Source of the DNA: Arthrobacter subterraneus
GTDB taxonomy: Bacteria > Actinomycetota > Actinomycetes > Actinomycetales > Micrococcaceae
Assembly: GCF_900099735.1 (NCBI RefSeq)
Contig: NZ_FNDT01000003.1
Location: 1 to 64,000, forward strand
Direction: 5' to 3'
DNA: 64,000 bases
Each line of letters opens with the position of its first letter. The stretch's first letter is position 1. The position numbers and the translations under genes are program-made. Shown here in pieces: positions 54,311 through 62,101 of this stretch. The notes beneath the pieces are model-generated. The model did no database searches. It was not told the DNA's origin and saw only the letters and a program-made list of their open reading frames with translations.

Positions 54311-55425
54311 TGTACCTCCCCACAGAAGTCGTGGACGGAAACGGGACAGAAATCACTATCCATCGTGCCTGGCCCCGGCCGGACGGGCGCCTCATCGTCG
54401 AAGGCCGGGAAGTGGAAACCGGCAGGATCAGGGCCGGCAGCACCGAGGTTTCCGGGCACACCGCTGTCCGGCCGTTCGGAGAGGATCCTGCGCTTCCAGG
54501 GCTGATGCCGGCAGCGGTCACAGGGGAACTGCTGGTGCACCGTTTGAAGCGACGCGCCGTCGTGCGTTCGGGCAACCAGTACAGGAAATTCATTGCCTCG
54601 GGAAAGGCGCCGCGGGTTGCGGGCGCGCACCGGACCGCTGCGGCCGGTCTCGCCGGGACCGGGCTGCTTGTCCCGGACGTCATTTCCTCGGATGCGCAGG
54701 GCGTCACACTGACTGCTGTGTCCGGTGTGAGCCTGCACGACCTTGGTATGTGTGCCGGCATCCCGCATGCTGTCTCCGCCGCGCCCGGCAGATATCCGGA
54801 AAACGCGGCACTCCTTCAGTGGTGCAGCGCCTGGGATCTGTGGGCGGACAGCTGGCCGCAGTTTGTCGGCGCGAACGCACAGCTCGCCGCTGCTCTCCAT
54901 ACCGCTGAGGACGAGGTTCGAACGATTGGCCGATGGACGGAGTTCGCAATCGCCTTCGATGCCCTCGGTGTGCCGGAGGATCGGCTTCACAGCGCCTCGG
55001 CGTCGGTGGCCCGATCACTCATGGGCGGTGAATCATCGGCGGGCCTGGCTCACCGTGACCTGCATGACAAGCAAATACTGGTCGATCCCGTCGAACGCAC
55101 GGTCGGGATCATCGACTGCGACACGCTTGCTGCTGCCGAGCCCGCGCTCGATCTGGCGAACCTGTCGGTCCACCTTGAATTCCGCAGAGCCCAGGGGCTG
55201 CTCTCGTCCGACGCGGCCGCGCTGGGCAGGCAACGGATTCGTGAGGTGTCCGATACCCTGCAGGTCCCCCACTCCCGCTTCGAAGCCTACGCAGCAGCAA
55301 CTGCGCTCCGGCTGGCATGTATCTACGCGTTCCGTCCGCCGTATCGTTCGCTGGCACGCGCCTGGTTCGACGAGGTCGAAGCTGCTGTGAAATCGCGCAG
55401 TCCGCTGGGCGCGGGCGCTCCCTGA
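54310..55425 (+). CDS. APH-fold kinase 2 of the glycan operon
   Basis: A 371-residue second APH-like kinase with GLAHRDLHDKQILVDP (catalytic HRD) and GIIDCDTLAAAEPALDLANL (metal-binding Asp, then the family's D-xAN segment). Like kinase 1 it has Gln in place of the Mg-binding Asn. The two share the operon and the C-terminal lobe but differ in N-terminal length and sequence, so they likely act on different hydroxyls or steps. ATG 54310 follows a GTG at 54307; both are possible. It is the last gene of the run. Confidence 0.75.
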   Translation: MYLPTEVVDGNGTEITIHRAWPRPDGRLIVEGREVETGRIRAGSTEVSGHTAVRPFGEDPALPGLMPAAVTGELLVHRLKRRAVVRSGNQYRKFIASGKAPRVAGAHRTAAAGLAGTGLLVPDVISSDAQGVTLTAVSGVSLHDLGMCAGIPHAVSAAPGRYPENAALLQWCSAWDLWADSWPQFVGANAQLAAALHTAEDEVRTIGRWTEFAIAFDALGVPEDRLHSASASVARSLMGGESSAGLAHRDLHDKQILVDPVERTVGIIDCDTLAAAEPALDLANLSVHLEFRRAQGLLSSDAAALGRQRIREVSDTLQVPHSRFEAYAAATALRLACIYAFRPPYRSLARAWFDEVEAAVKSRSPLGAGAP

Positions 55426-55488
55426 GTCCCTTCTACCAGCGAAGATTACCCCCACGTAACGGACCCATCCCGATTCGCTAACGACACG

Positions 55489-55815
55489 GTGACACGGGCC
55501 GCAATGCTCAGCTGGCTGCTCAATACTGGGTGCATGGGGATGCAGCAATTTGAAGAATCAGCCGGAACCAAAATGCGGTGGGCACTGCGCTGGGATTGCG
55601 CGCCCGCAGTGATCGTCCTGGTCGCAGTGGCGGTTTTCTGGATCGGCGGCTCTCTGGAGTGGTTCGAGATGCTTCGGGTGCCTGAGAACGCCGTTGGCAA
55701 TGTCGTGTGGCTCTACCTGATGCTGGCTGCCGTAGCCGGCTCAATTGTGCTCGGAGGCGGCGCCGTCGTCGACCTGTCCCGGCGCCTGAACCGACGTTCG
55801 AGGCGGGATCAGTGA
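55489..55815 (+). CDS. Small two-helix membrane protein, hypothetical
   Basis: Up to 108 residues with two hydrophobic stretches (APAVIVLVAVAVFWIGG and VVWLYLMLAAVAGSIVLGGGAVV) and a basic end (SRRLNRRSRRDQ), so the C terminus is probably inside. Starts could be GTG 55489, ATG 55534 or ATG 55540; the family is not recognised. It lies 63 bases after kinase 2 on the same strand and ahead of the IS elements. Confidence 0.45.
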   Translation: MTRAAMLSWLLNTGCMGMQQFEESAGTKMRWALRWDCAPAVIVLVAVAVFWIGGSLEWFEMLRVPENAVGNVVWLYLMLAAVAGSIVLGGGAVVDLSRRLNRRSRRDQ

Positions 55816-56021
55816 CGTGAGGGTCCAGTAGCCTGCGGACCGTTGTCCTGCTGGGGCGCCGGCCTCCAGGCTGGCCCTGCGGTGGCGGCAAACTGCAGTG
55901 TCTGCCGGAGGACTCCTCCTCCCCACCGCGGGCGCTGGGGCTGACGCTGTCCACATAGGCGGGGACACCCTTGTTCCGGGATTGTGCATGCAATGCACTC
56001 ATTGCATGTGGGCGGCCTAGG
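55816..56021. other. Non-coding stretch left of the IS3 element
   Basis: This gap after the small membrane gene has no convincing coding region on either strand; the minus-strand open frames (to 55998 and 56002) have no ribosome-binding site and low-complexity composition. It contains a palindrome at 55984-56008. Confidence 0.5.
55984..56008. repeat. GCATGCA-type palindrome, left copy
   Basis: CATGCAATG (55987-55995), CACT, CATTGCATG (56000-56008) form a perfect 9-bp inverted repeat. With the preceding GTG the 25-base segment matches 20 of 25 bases of the reverse complement of 58951-58975. It ends 13 bases before the IS3 left inverted repeat. Confidence 0.75.
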
Positions 56022-56079
56022 GATTTCGGACAGTGGGACCTCTTAAACTGAGGTTTCTACTGAAAGTGAGATCTGCAGT

Positions 56080-56370
56080 ATGTCTGCATCACGTCGCCGG
56101 TTCAGCCAGGAGTTCAAGGACGAGCTGGCCCGGGAAGTCATCGAGACGTCCAAACCTATTGTCGAGGTTGCCAAGGCCTACGGAGTCGGGCCGGAGACCC
56201 TGCGCCGGTGGGTGCTGAAGTACCGGGAATCCCAGGGCGGGACCGAGACCGAGTTGACGGTCTCCGAGCGTGCCCGGCTGAAGGAACTGGAGCGCGAAAA
56301 CCAGGAGTTACGGGCCGAGGCCGCGTTCTTGAAAAAAGCCGCCTCGTACTTTGCGCGGGAGCCACGGTAG
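56080..56370 (+). CDS. IS3-family transposase OrfA
   Basis: A 96-residue HTH protein (RRFSQEFKDELAREVIETSKPIVEVAKAYGVGPETLRRWV) with a leucine-zipper-like end (RLKELERENQELRAEAAFLKKAA), the IS3 OrfA plan. It ends at TAG 56368-56370 unless ribosomes slip at 56332-56338. Confidence 0.93.
   Translation: MSASRRRFSQEFKDELAREVIETSKPIVEVAKAYGVGPETLRRWVLKYRESQGGTETELTVSERARLKELERENQELRAEAAFLKKAASYFAREPR
56332..56338 (+). other. Programmed -1 frameshift site (A6G) in the IS3 transposase
   Basis: AAAAAAG at the orfA LKK codons, with orfB in the -1 frame, is the standard slippery sequence of IS3 elements; slipping yields the OrfAB fusion transposase. Confidence 0.8.
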
Positions 56371-57263
56371 TGGCGAAGTACGAGTTCATCGATTCCCAGA
56401 AAAACGCTCCCGGTGACACCAACCCGGTGTGGAAGATGTGCCGGTGGATGGCCGTGTCCGCCTCGGGGTTCTATGACTGGCTCTCCCGGCCACTCTCGGC
56501 CACCGCGGCCCGCAGGCAGGGGTTGGCTGCCCGGATCCGGCACTTCTTCGACGAAGCCGACGGCACATACGGGTACCGGCGCATCCACGCCGACCTCGCC
56601 GCTGAGGGGACACAGTGCTCACCGGAGCTGGTGCGCAGCATCATGCGCCAAGAGGACCTGGTGCCGTGCCAGCCGCGCCCGTTCCGGGTCACCACCCAGA
56701 CCGACGCGGACGCGGCAACACCGGTCCCGGACCTGGTCAAACGCGACTTCACAGCGGACCGGCCCGGGGTGAAGTTCGTCGGGGACATCACCTACATCCA
56801 CACCTGGCAGGGATTCATCTATCTGGCCACGGTCATCGACTGCTATTCGAAGAAAGTGGTTGGCTGGTCCATCGCCGATCACATGCGCACCGAACTGGTC
56901 GCCGACGCCCTGCAGAACGCCGCCCAGACCACCCACATTGAGCCGGGCGCGATCTGGCATTCCGACCGCGGCAGCGTCTACACCTCAGCGGCTTTCCGCG
57001 CTCTCGTCACCGAGCTGGGTATGCGCTCCTCGATGGGCCGCACCGGGGTGTGCTGGGACAACAGCCTGGCCGAATCGTTCTTCGCCGCATTGAAAAACGA
57101 GCGGGTTTACCGGACGGTCTACGCGACTAAATCACAAGCAAGACGGGACGTCATCGGCTATATCGAGGGTTTCTACAACAGCCGCCGCCGGCACTCAGCA
57201 CTCGATTACCGACGCCCCAACGAAGTCCACTACAGTTACCAACAGCCAACCATGGCAGCGTAG
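56370..57263 (+). CDS. IS3-family transposase OrfB (DDE integrase)
   Basis: 297 residues from GTG 56370, or fused to OrfA by frameshift. The catalytic DDE set is intact: FVGDITYIHT (Asp), IWHSDRGSVY (Asp) and WDNSLAESFFAALKNE (Glu); the C terminus has FYNSRRRHSALDYRRP. The element therefore looks active. Confidence 0.93.
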   Translation: MAKYEFIDSQKNAPGDTNPVWKMCRWMAVSASGFYDWLSRPLSATAARRQGLAARIRHFFDEADGTYGYRRIHADLAAEGTQCSPELVRSIMRQEDLVPCQPRPFRVTTQTDADAATPVPDLVKRDFTADRPGVKFVGDITYIHTWQGFIYLATVIDCYSKKVVGWSIADHMRTELVADALQNAAQTTHIEPGAIWHSDRGSVYTSAAFRALVTELGMRSSMGRTGVCWDNSLAESFFAALKNERVYRTVYATKSQARRDVIGYIEGFYNSRRRHSALDYRRPNEVHYSYQQPTMAA

Positions 57264-57323
57264 AGAAAACCATCAAATCCGCTGTCCGAAATCACCGCAG
57301 CAGCTCAATGGGCGGATTCAAGG

Positions 57324-58937
57324 GGTCGTTGCAACACCGGTGTTTAGTTTGATGTTAGTAGGGCGTGTAGGCGTTGGGCTGGGGTGTCCCAGTTCAGTGT
57401 TTTGCGTGGTCTGCTGTTGAGTTGTTGGGCGACGTGTTCGAGGTCCTCGGGGCCGTAGGCGTTGAGGTCTGTGCCTTTGGGGAAGTATTGGCGTAACAGG
57501 CCGTTGGTGTTCTCGTTGGATCCGCGTTGCCAGGGGCTGGCTGGGTCGCAGAAGTAGACGTCCATGTCGGTGGCGAGGCTGAAAGCCTTGTGTAGTGCCA
57601 TCTCGGAGCCCTGGTCCCAGGTGAGGGATCCTCGCAGGTGCTCGGGCAGGGTGGTCATGGTTTTGATCAGCCCGTCGCGCACGGAGGTGGCTGTGTGGTC
57701 CACGGGAAGGTGGACGAGCATGACGTACCGGGTGGTGCGCTCGACCAGGGTCCCGATCGCGGACTGGTTGAAAGCTCCGGTGATGAGGTCGCCTTCCCAG
57801 TGCCCGGGAACGGCTCGGTCCTCGATCTCGGGTGGTCGTTCGGAGATGTTGATCATGTCGTCGACGAACCGGGGGGTGCGCTGTTCGGGGTTCCTGCGTG
57901 TTTTCCGTCGGGTCCGGCCGGTGCGCAGTGCTGTTTTGACTTCGCGTTTGAGTCCGCCGCGGGACTGGATATAGAGGGCCTGGTAGATCGTTTCGTGGCT
58001 CACGCGCAGGTGGAGATCATCGGGGTAGTCCTTGGGCAGCAGTCTGGATATCTGTTCCGGCGACCAGCGGTTCAGGAGCTTATCTTTCACATACTCACGC
58101 AGCATCCCGGCTGCGGCCAGCTTACTTTCCTTCGGCCGTGCCCGACGCGCAGCAGAGGCCCGGTGCGCACCGTAAGGCTGGTAACCGAGCACCGGATGGC
58201 TGTTGCGGGTGATCTCCCGGCTGATCGAGGATGGTGAGCGGCCAAGGACCCTGGCAGCGGCCCTGACCGATGAGCCGGACTTCAGCAGGTCAGCAATCTG
58301 TTCCCGGTCCGTTTGCGAGAAATAGCGGGCGCTGATCACCTTCTCCACAGCCTGTTGGGACACCCCTGCAGGTGCCGGCACTGCGGAGGTGTCTTGCATC
58401 CCTGTCCGATGCGTTATTGCCGGGGCCATGTCAGGAGCCGAGAGGCCCGCAAGAGGAGGAGATGCCACCTCTTGGTTATACGCCAGCTGGGGTACGGGTC
58501 GGCGCCGCTTCCGGGCTCCACCCTTAGCCAGGACGAGTCCCTTATCCCACGCGATCGCGGTATTCCGGTGGACACCAGCCGCGGCCGCGGCTTCTCGCCT
58601 GCTCAGACCGGCTGCACGGAAGCGCAGGAACTCTTGATGCTTCCGCTGATTCGGATACAACCCCAGCATCCCGGCAGATCGTGCCCAGTTGAAGCATGTG
58701 CCCCGGTTCATGCCGACCTGTCTGGCCGCCTCGCTCACGCTGTCCACCCGGTCCATCGCGGCGAAGAACCTGTCCTTGTCCGCCTGCGTGTACTTGCGGT
58801 TCCGGCGCACCTGCTCCCCACGGGCTGACGCGTTCATCCTCGTCCGAGCAGAGGATTTCTCCTCAACCGTAAAGCGATCAATCGATCCTGATTCCACTGC
58901 TGAAGCAACTCCCGTATCTCAGGGTGTTGCAACGACC
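57324..58937 (-). mobile_element. IS30-family insertion sequence
   Basis: Perfect 15-bp terminal inverted repeats: GGTCGTTGCAACACC at 57324-57338 and its complement at 58923-58937. About 1.6 kb with one transposase gene. No target duplication was identified by eye. It ends 13 bases before the right GCATGCA palindrome. Confidence 0.92.
57344..58897 (-). CDS. IS30-family transposase
   Basis: A 517-residue protein with an N-terminal region carrying two HTH segments (SVSEAARQVGMNRGTCFNW; SRREAAAAAGVHRNTAIAWD), the IS30 HTH (SVRAAARVLGRSPSSISREI) and the DDE domain: GHWEGDLITG (Asp), LTWDQGSEM (Asp), WQRGSNENTNGLLRQYFP (Glu). It is complete, so the element may move. The start may be 58837 (MNASARG) instead of GTG 58897. 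The N-terminal extension is longer than in small IS30 transposases. Confidence 0.92.
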   Translation of the reverse strand: MESGSIDRFTVEEKSSARTRMNASARGEQVRRNRKYTQADKDRFFAAMDRVDSVSEAARQVGMNRGTCFNWARSAGMLGLYPNQRKHQEFLRFRAAGLSRREAAAAAGVHRNTAIAWDKGLVLAKGGARKRRRPVPQLAYNQEVASPPLAGLSAPDMAPAITHRTGMQDTSAVPAPAGVSQQAVEKVISARYFSQTDREQIADLLKSGSSVRAAARVLGRSPSSISREITRNSHPVLGYQPYGAHRASAARRARPKESKLAAAGMLREYVKDKLLNRWSPEQISRLLPKDYPDDLHLRVSHETIYQALYIQSRGGLKREVKTALRTGRTRRKTRRNPEQRTPRFVDDMINISERPPEIEDRAVPGHWEGDLITGAFNQSAIGTLVERTTRYVMLVHLPVDHTATSVRDGLIKTMTTLPEHLRGSLTWDQGSEMALHKAFSLATDMDVYFCDPASPWQRGSNENTNGLLRQYFPKGTDLNAYGPEDLEHVAQQLNSRPRKTLNWDTPAQRLHALLTSN

Positions 58938-58950
58938 ACTAGAACCCACC

Positions 58951-58975
58951 CATGCAACGCATGCAGAGCATGCAC
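58951..58975. repeat. GCATGCA-type palindrome, right copy, upstream of the toxin-antitoxin genes
   Basis: CATGCAA...GCATGCA...GCATGCAC in 25 bases lies 19 bases before the antitoxin start and 13 after the IS30 end. It is the likely operator of the toxin-antitoxin operon, and it matches the left copy in inverted orientation. Confidence 0.7.
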
Positions 58976-58994
58976 CATCCTGAGAGGAAGCCCC

Positions 58995-59336
58995 ATGCCG
59001 AATATCAGCATTCGCGGAGTCGATCAACCTACAGTGGATGAACTGAAGCGGATCGCAGCGTCGAACGGCCGCTCAATGCAGGCGGAGCTCAGAATCCTTC
59101 TTAGACATTTCGCTTCCTTGCCCTGGGAGTCACGCCTTGCCGACTGTCCCGTTTCGATGTTGCCCCTCCCCCGCTGGTATGCGGAGCTGGCAGAGATCCA
59201 GCTTGACTTCGCCGGCCTCTCCCTTGACCGGCTTCCGACCCGGCGCTCCCCGTTCCGTTCGACGCCAGAGTCCATATTGTCGTTACTCCAGGACACACGG
59301 ACGGTCGCTCCCGCGCCCGAGGAGTGTGCAGCATGA
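58995..59336 (+). CDS. FitA/VapB-type antitoxin
   Basis: A 113-residue protein with a ribbon-helix-helix N terminus (MPNISIRGVDQPTVDELKRIAASNGRSMQAELRILL in blocks) as in FitA-type antitoxins and a longer C terminus (60-113) that would wrap the toxin. GAGAGGAAG precedes ATG 58995. Its stop overlaps the toxin start (ATGA). Confidence 0.85.
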   Translation: MPNISIRGVDQPTVDELKRIAASNGRSMQAELRILLRHFASLPWESRLADCPVSMLPLPRWYAELAEIQLDFAGLSLDRLPTRRSPFRSTPESILSLLQDTRTVAPAPEECAA

Positions 59337-59749
59337 ACATCATGGACTCGGACGTGCTGCTGGCGATGATCGGTTCGGAAAATGGCGAGATCGAAGAATG
59401 GGTCAAACAGCTTTCGGGCAAGCCGCATACCTCCGCCCTTGCCGTAGCAGAGGTTTACGCGGCAATCCGGCGAGCACCCGACACTCTCTTCCGCGAAGCG
59501 CGTTACCGTGCGCTGCAGGGGGCCCTCGACGGCATTCTTCACCGCCGCGTCCTTCCCTTTGATCAGAACGCGGCCCGCGAGCTGGCCTCGCTCGCCCTCA
59601 CCCCCCACCCGGATGGAGGGACTTTCGCCCTGGCAACACTCATTCCGTCGGCAACAGCCCGCGTTCTCGGCATGAAGATTGCGACGGCTCGCCCCGAGGA
59701 CTTTTTCGGCATCGATGTGGAGCTTGAGGTGCTGACTCTCGGAAGCTGA
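59333..59749 (+). CDS. PIN-domain toxin, FitB/VapC-like
   Basis: A 138-residue PIN protein with MDSDVLLAMI (first Asp), AVAEVYAAIRR (Glu) and LPFDQNAARELASL, then an ATARPEDFFGIDVEL end. The third acidic position, usually in a DAxIA motif, reads GTFALA (near residue 100), so an essential metal-binding Asp may be missing and the RNase could be weak or inactive. It is co-translated with its antitoxin. Confidence 0.78.
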   Translation: MNIMDSDVLLAMIGSENGEIEEWVKQLSGKPHTSALAVAEVYAAIRRAPDTLFREARYRALQGALDGILHRRVLPFDQNAARELASLALTPHPDGGTFALATLIPSATARVLGMKIATARPEDFFGIDVELEVLTLGS

Positions 59750-59857
59750 CAGGGCAGCAGGGCTAACGGAGTTGACGGGTGGTGGCTGACTGGGCAGCAA
59801 GGCGCCGGAGCGGCAAGGCGACGGGGGTGGAGAGCGCCCGTGAAGGCGTCGCGCAGA

Positions 59858-61255
59858 TCAGGCTACAGGCGCTGTAGCTCCGCCGGAAAGCGGTCCTTCG
59901 GAGAACCGAGACGCCAGAACAGTGTCCGCTTCCCGTATGGCGGCAGCCCGCGGGCGGCCGAGTGCCCGGTAGGTCCAGCCGGCGTCCCGCCAGGCCACGG
60001 GATCAAGACAATTCCGGCCGTCCACGATCGCCGGACGGCGCACCAGCGTCTTCAGGAACTGTGGATCAAGGCTCCGGTAGTGCTCCCACTCCGTGAGTAC
60101 CAGCACGGCGTCAGCGTTCTGCACCGCTTCCTCAACCGACTCCGTATAGGTGAGGTCCGGGAACCGACGCATCGCGTTGGGAACGGCCTCAGGATCACTT
60201 GCGGTGACAGCCGCCCCCTGCAACTGCAGTTGAGCCGCGACGCTGAGGGCGGGCGAATCACGGACATCGTCCGAGTTCGGCTTGAAGGCAAGGCCAAGCA
60301 CGGCGATCCGCTGTCCCAGCAAGGACCCGCCGCAGACCTCGCGCGCCAGATCGACCATGCGGGACCGCCGTCGCATGTTGATGGAATCCACTTCGCGCAG
60401 GAAGGTCAGTGCCTGATCGGCCCCGAGCTCGCCGGCCCGCGCCATGAACGCCCTGATGTCCTTGGGAAGGCACCCGCCACCGAAGCCGAGACCCGCGTTG
60501 AGGAACTTCCGGCCAATGCGTGCGTCATGGCCGATGGCGTCCGCGAGCATGGAGACGTCCGCGCCGGTCGCCTCACACACCTCAGCCATCGCATTGATGA
60601 ACGAAATCTTCGTTGCGAGGAAAGCGTTGGCGGAGACTTTGACCAGTTCAGCGGTCTCGTAGTCCATGAGCAGCCTCGGGCGTCCCTCGGCCAGCGCCTG
60701 GGCATACACCTCGTCCAGGATCAGGCGGGCACCGCTATTCGTGTCATCGAGCCCATACACCAGGCGGTCGGGTTCCAGGGTATCCCTGACCGCGAAGCCC
60801 TCCCGCAGGAACTCCGGGTTCCAGGCAAGCGCCGCGGACGGACACTGCTCGGCGATGCGCTTCGACAGGTCCCGCGCGGTCCCCACCGGAACGGTGGATT
60901 TCCCAACAACGACATCCCCCGCACGCAAATGCGGAATCAAAGCCTCCACACTTGCATGCACGTGGCTCAGGTCCGCGCCATTCTCGGTCCGCTTCTGCGG
61001 CGTCCCAACGGCGACGAAGTGCACCGCCGAGCCAGCTGCGGCGCTGATCTCGGTCGAGAACCGCAACCGGCCGGTTCCCAGGGTTTCAGCCAGGAGGTCA
61101 TTGAGTCCCGGCTCGTAAAAAGGAGCCCGCCCGGAACTGAGAGCGGCCACCTTTGCACCGTCGACGTCGATGCCCACCACCTCGTGCCCCAGCTTCGCCA
61201 TGCACGTGGCGTGTACTGCTCCGAGATAACCGCATCCGATGACCGATATCCGCAT
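59858..61255 (-). CDS. ugd: UDP-glucose 6-dehydrogenase
   Basis: The enzyme makes UDP-glucuronate from UDP-glucose with 2 NAD+, a precursor of acidic surface polysaccharides. The 465-residue protein has the Rossmann motif SVIGCGYLGAVHA, VGTPQKR, GKSTVPVGTA, NPEFLREGFAV, and the catalytic Cys262 in GFGGGCLPKD. It is a single gene here, convergent with the toxin; no other nucleotide-sugar genes lie beside it, though the glycan operon is 5 kb away. Confidence 0.93.
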   Translation of the reverse strand: MRISVIGCGYLGAVHATCMAKLGHEVVGIDVDGAKVAALSSGRAPFYEPGLNDLLAETLGTGRLRFSTEISAAAGSAVHFVAVGTPQKRTENGADLSHVHASVEALIPHLRAGDVVVGKSTVPVGTARDLSKRIAEQCPSAALAWNPEFLREGFAVRDTLEPDRLVYGLDDTNSGARLILDEVYAQALAEGRPRLLMDYETAELVKVSANAFLATKISFINAMAEVCEATGADVSMLADAIGHDARIGRKFLNAGLGFGGGCLPKDIRAFMARAGELGADQALTFLREVDSINMRRRSRMVDLAREVCGGSLLGQRIAVLGLAFKPNSDDVRDSPALSVAAQLQLQGAAVTASDPEAVPNAMRRFPDLTYTESVEEAVQNADAVLVLTEWEHYRSLDPQFLKTLVRRPAIVDGRNCLDPVAWRDAGWTYRALGRPRAAAIREADTVLASRFSEGPLSGGATAPVA

Positions 61256-61394
61256 GGTGATCGCCCCTTACATCCGTGTGTCCGTATTCATGAAGACACG
61301 CTACGGACGCTGGATGGGGTGCACATGAACTCCAGATGAGAGTTGGATGAGATTGTGCCGTCAGGTCAGCTTCCGCGCCCGCGTGAACCGGGCG

Positions 61395-61961
61395 TCAGGC
61401 CGGTTCGAGATACCAGAGCCGGGTTTCTCCGTATTTTTTCTCGGCAAAACGCTCAAATCCCTCGGGCCAGCCAGGCTCACCCGAGCGCGATGAGCGCTCC
61501 ACTACGACGACGGCGTCCTCGCCAAGATGCGGTGCAAGGAGGGAGAGAACCTCCATCAGCGGCTCGTCTTCCATGGGATAGGGCGGGTCCATGAGCACCA
61601 CATCCCACTGTGCGTCTTCCGGCGTCCGGTTCAGGAAGGTTTCAACCTTCACCCGGTGCACCCGCACGCAGGTTCGCCCCAGTACCTGGTTGATCGCATC
61701 GGCGTTGGCCCGGCAGGCCGCTGCTGCACGGTCGGCGAATTCCACCAGATCCACCGTCGCGGCTCCCCTGCTTGCAGCTTCCACACCCAGCGAACCTGAT
61801 CCGGCGAACAAATCCAGCACGTGAGCGCCTGTCAACACGTTGTACGCGTCAAGCCGGGAGAAGAGCGCTTCCTTGACCCGGTCGGTGGTGGGACGCGTCA
61901 TCTGGCCGGGGACGCCAGTGAGCGGTATTCCTCCTGCCGCGCCCGCGATGATCCGACTCAT
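61395..61961 (-). CDS. rsmD: 16S rRNA (guanine(966)-N2)-methyltransferase RsmD
   Basis: RsmD methylates G966 of 16S rRNA during 30S assembly. The 188-residue protein begins SRIIAGAAGGIPL, with TRPTTDRVKEALFSRL, the SAM loop VLDLFAGSGSLGVEAASRGA and the catalytic LMDPPYP. The start at 61961 is the family start; the frame to 62099 is upstream shadow. Partner coaD, often adjacent, is at 44.5-44.9 kb. Confidence 0.94.
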   Translation of the reverse strand: MSRIIAGAAGGIPLTGVPGQMTRPTTDRVKEALFSRLDAYNVLTGAHVLDLFAGSGSLGVEAASRGAATVDLVEFADRAAAACRANADAINQVLGRTCVRVHRVKVETFLNRTPEDAQWDVVLMDPPYPMEDEPLMEVLSLLAPHLGEDAVVVVERSSRSGEPGWPEGFERFAEKKYGETRLWYLEPA

Positions 61962-62101
61962 AAGAAAACACTCTAATTCACTGGCAGAACCGGCTTCCGC
62001 ATGGTCCAATAAGTGCAGCCGAGAAGCAGCCGCGTCAGCGAAGTGCGAGCGGCTGCGCCGCTCAAGGGGGACTTGGGGGCTTCCACGGAAAGAAAACACA
62101 G

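Larger units (their letters stand above)
56022..57294 (+). mobile_element. IS3-family insertion sequence
   Basis: Bounded by inverted ends GATTTCGGACAG (56022-56033) and its complement CTGTCCGAAATC (57283-57294), with more similarity just inside. About 1.27 kb, with orfA and orfB in overlapping frames joined by an A6G slippery site, the normal IS3 layout. No clear target-site duplication was found, which fits an old insertion or later rearrangement. Thirty bases of other DNA separate it from the IS30 element. Confidence 0.88.

Noticed and set aside
55520-56002. Minus-strand frame of 160 codons left of IS3
   Set aside because: No ribosome-binding site and biased composition; likely shadow of the small membrane gene region.
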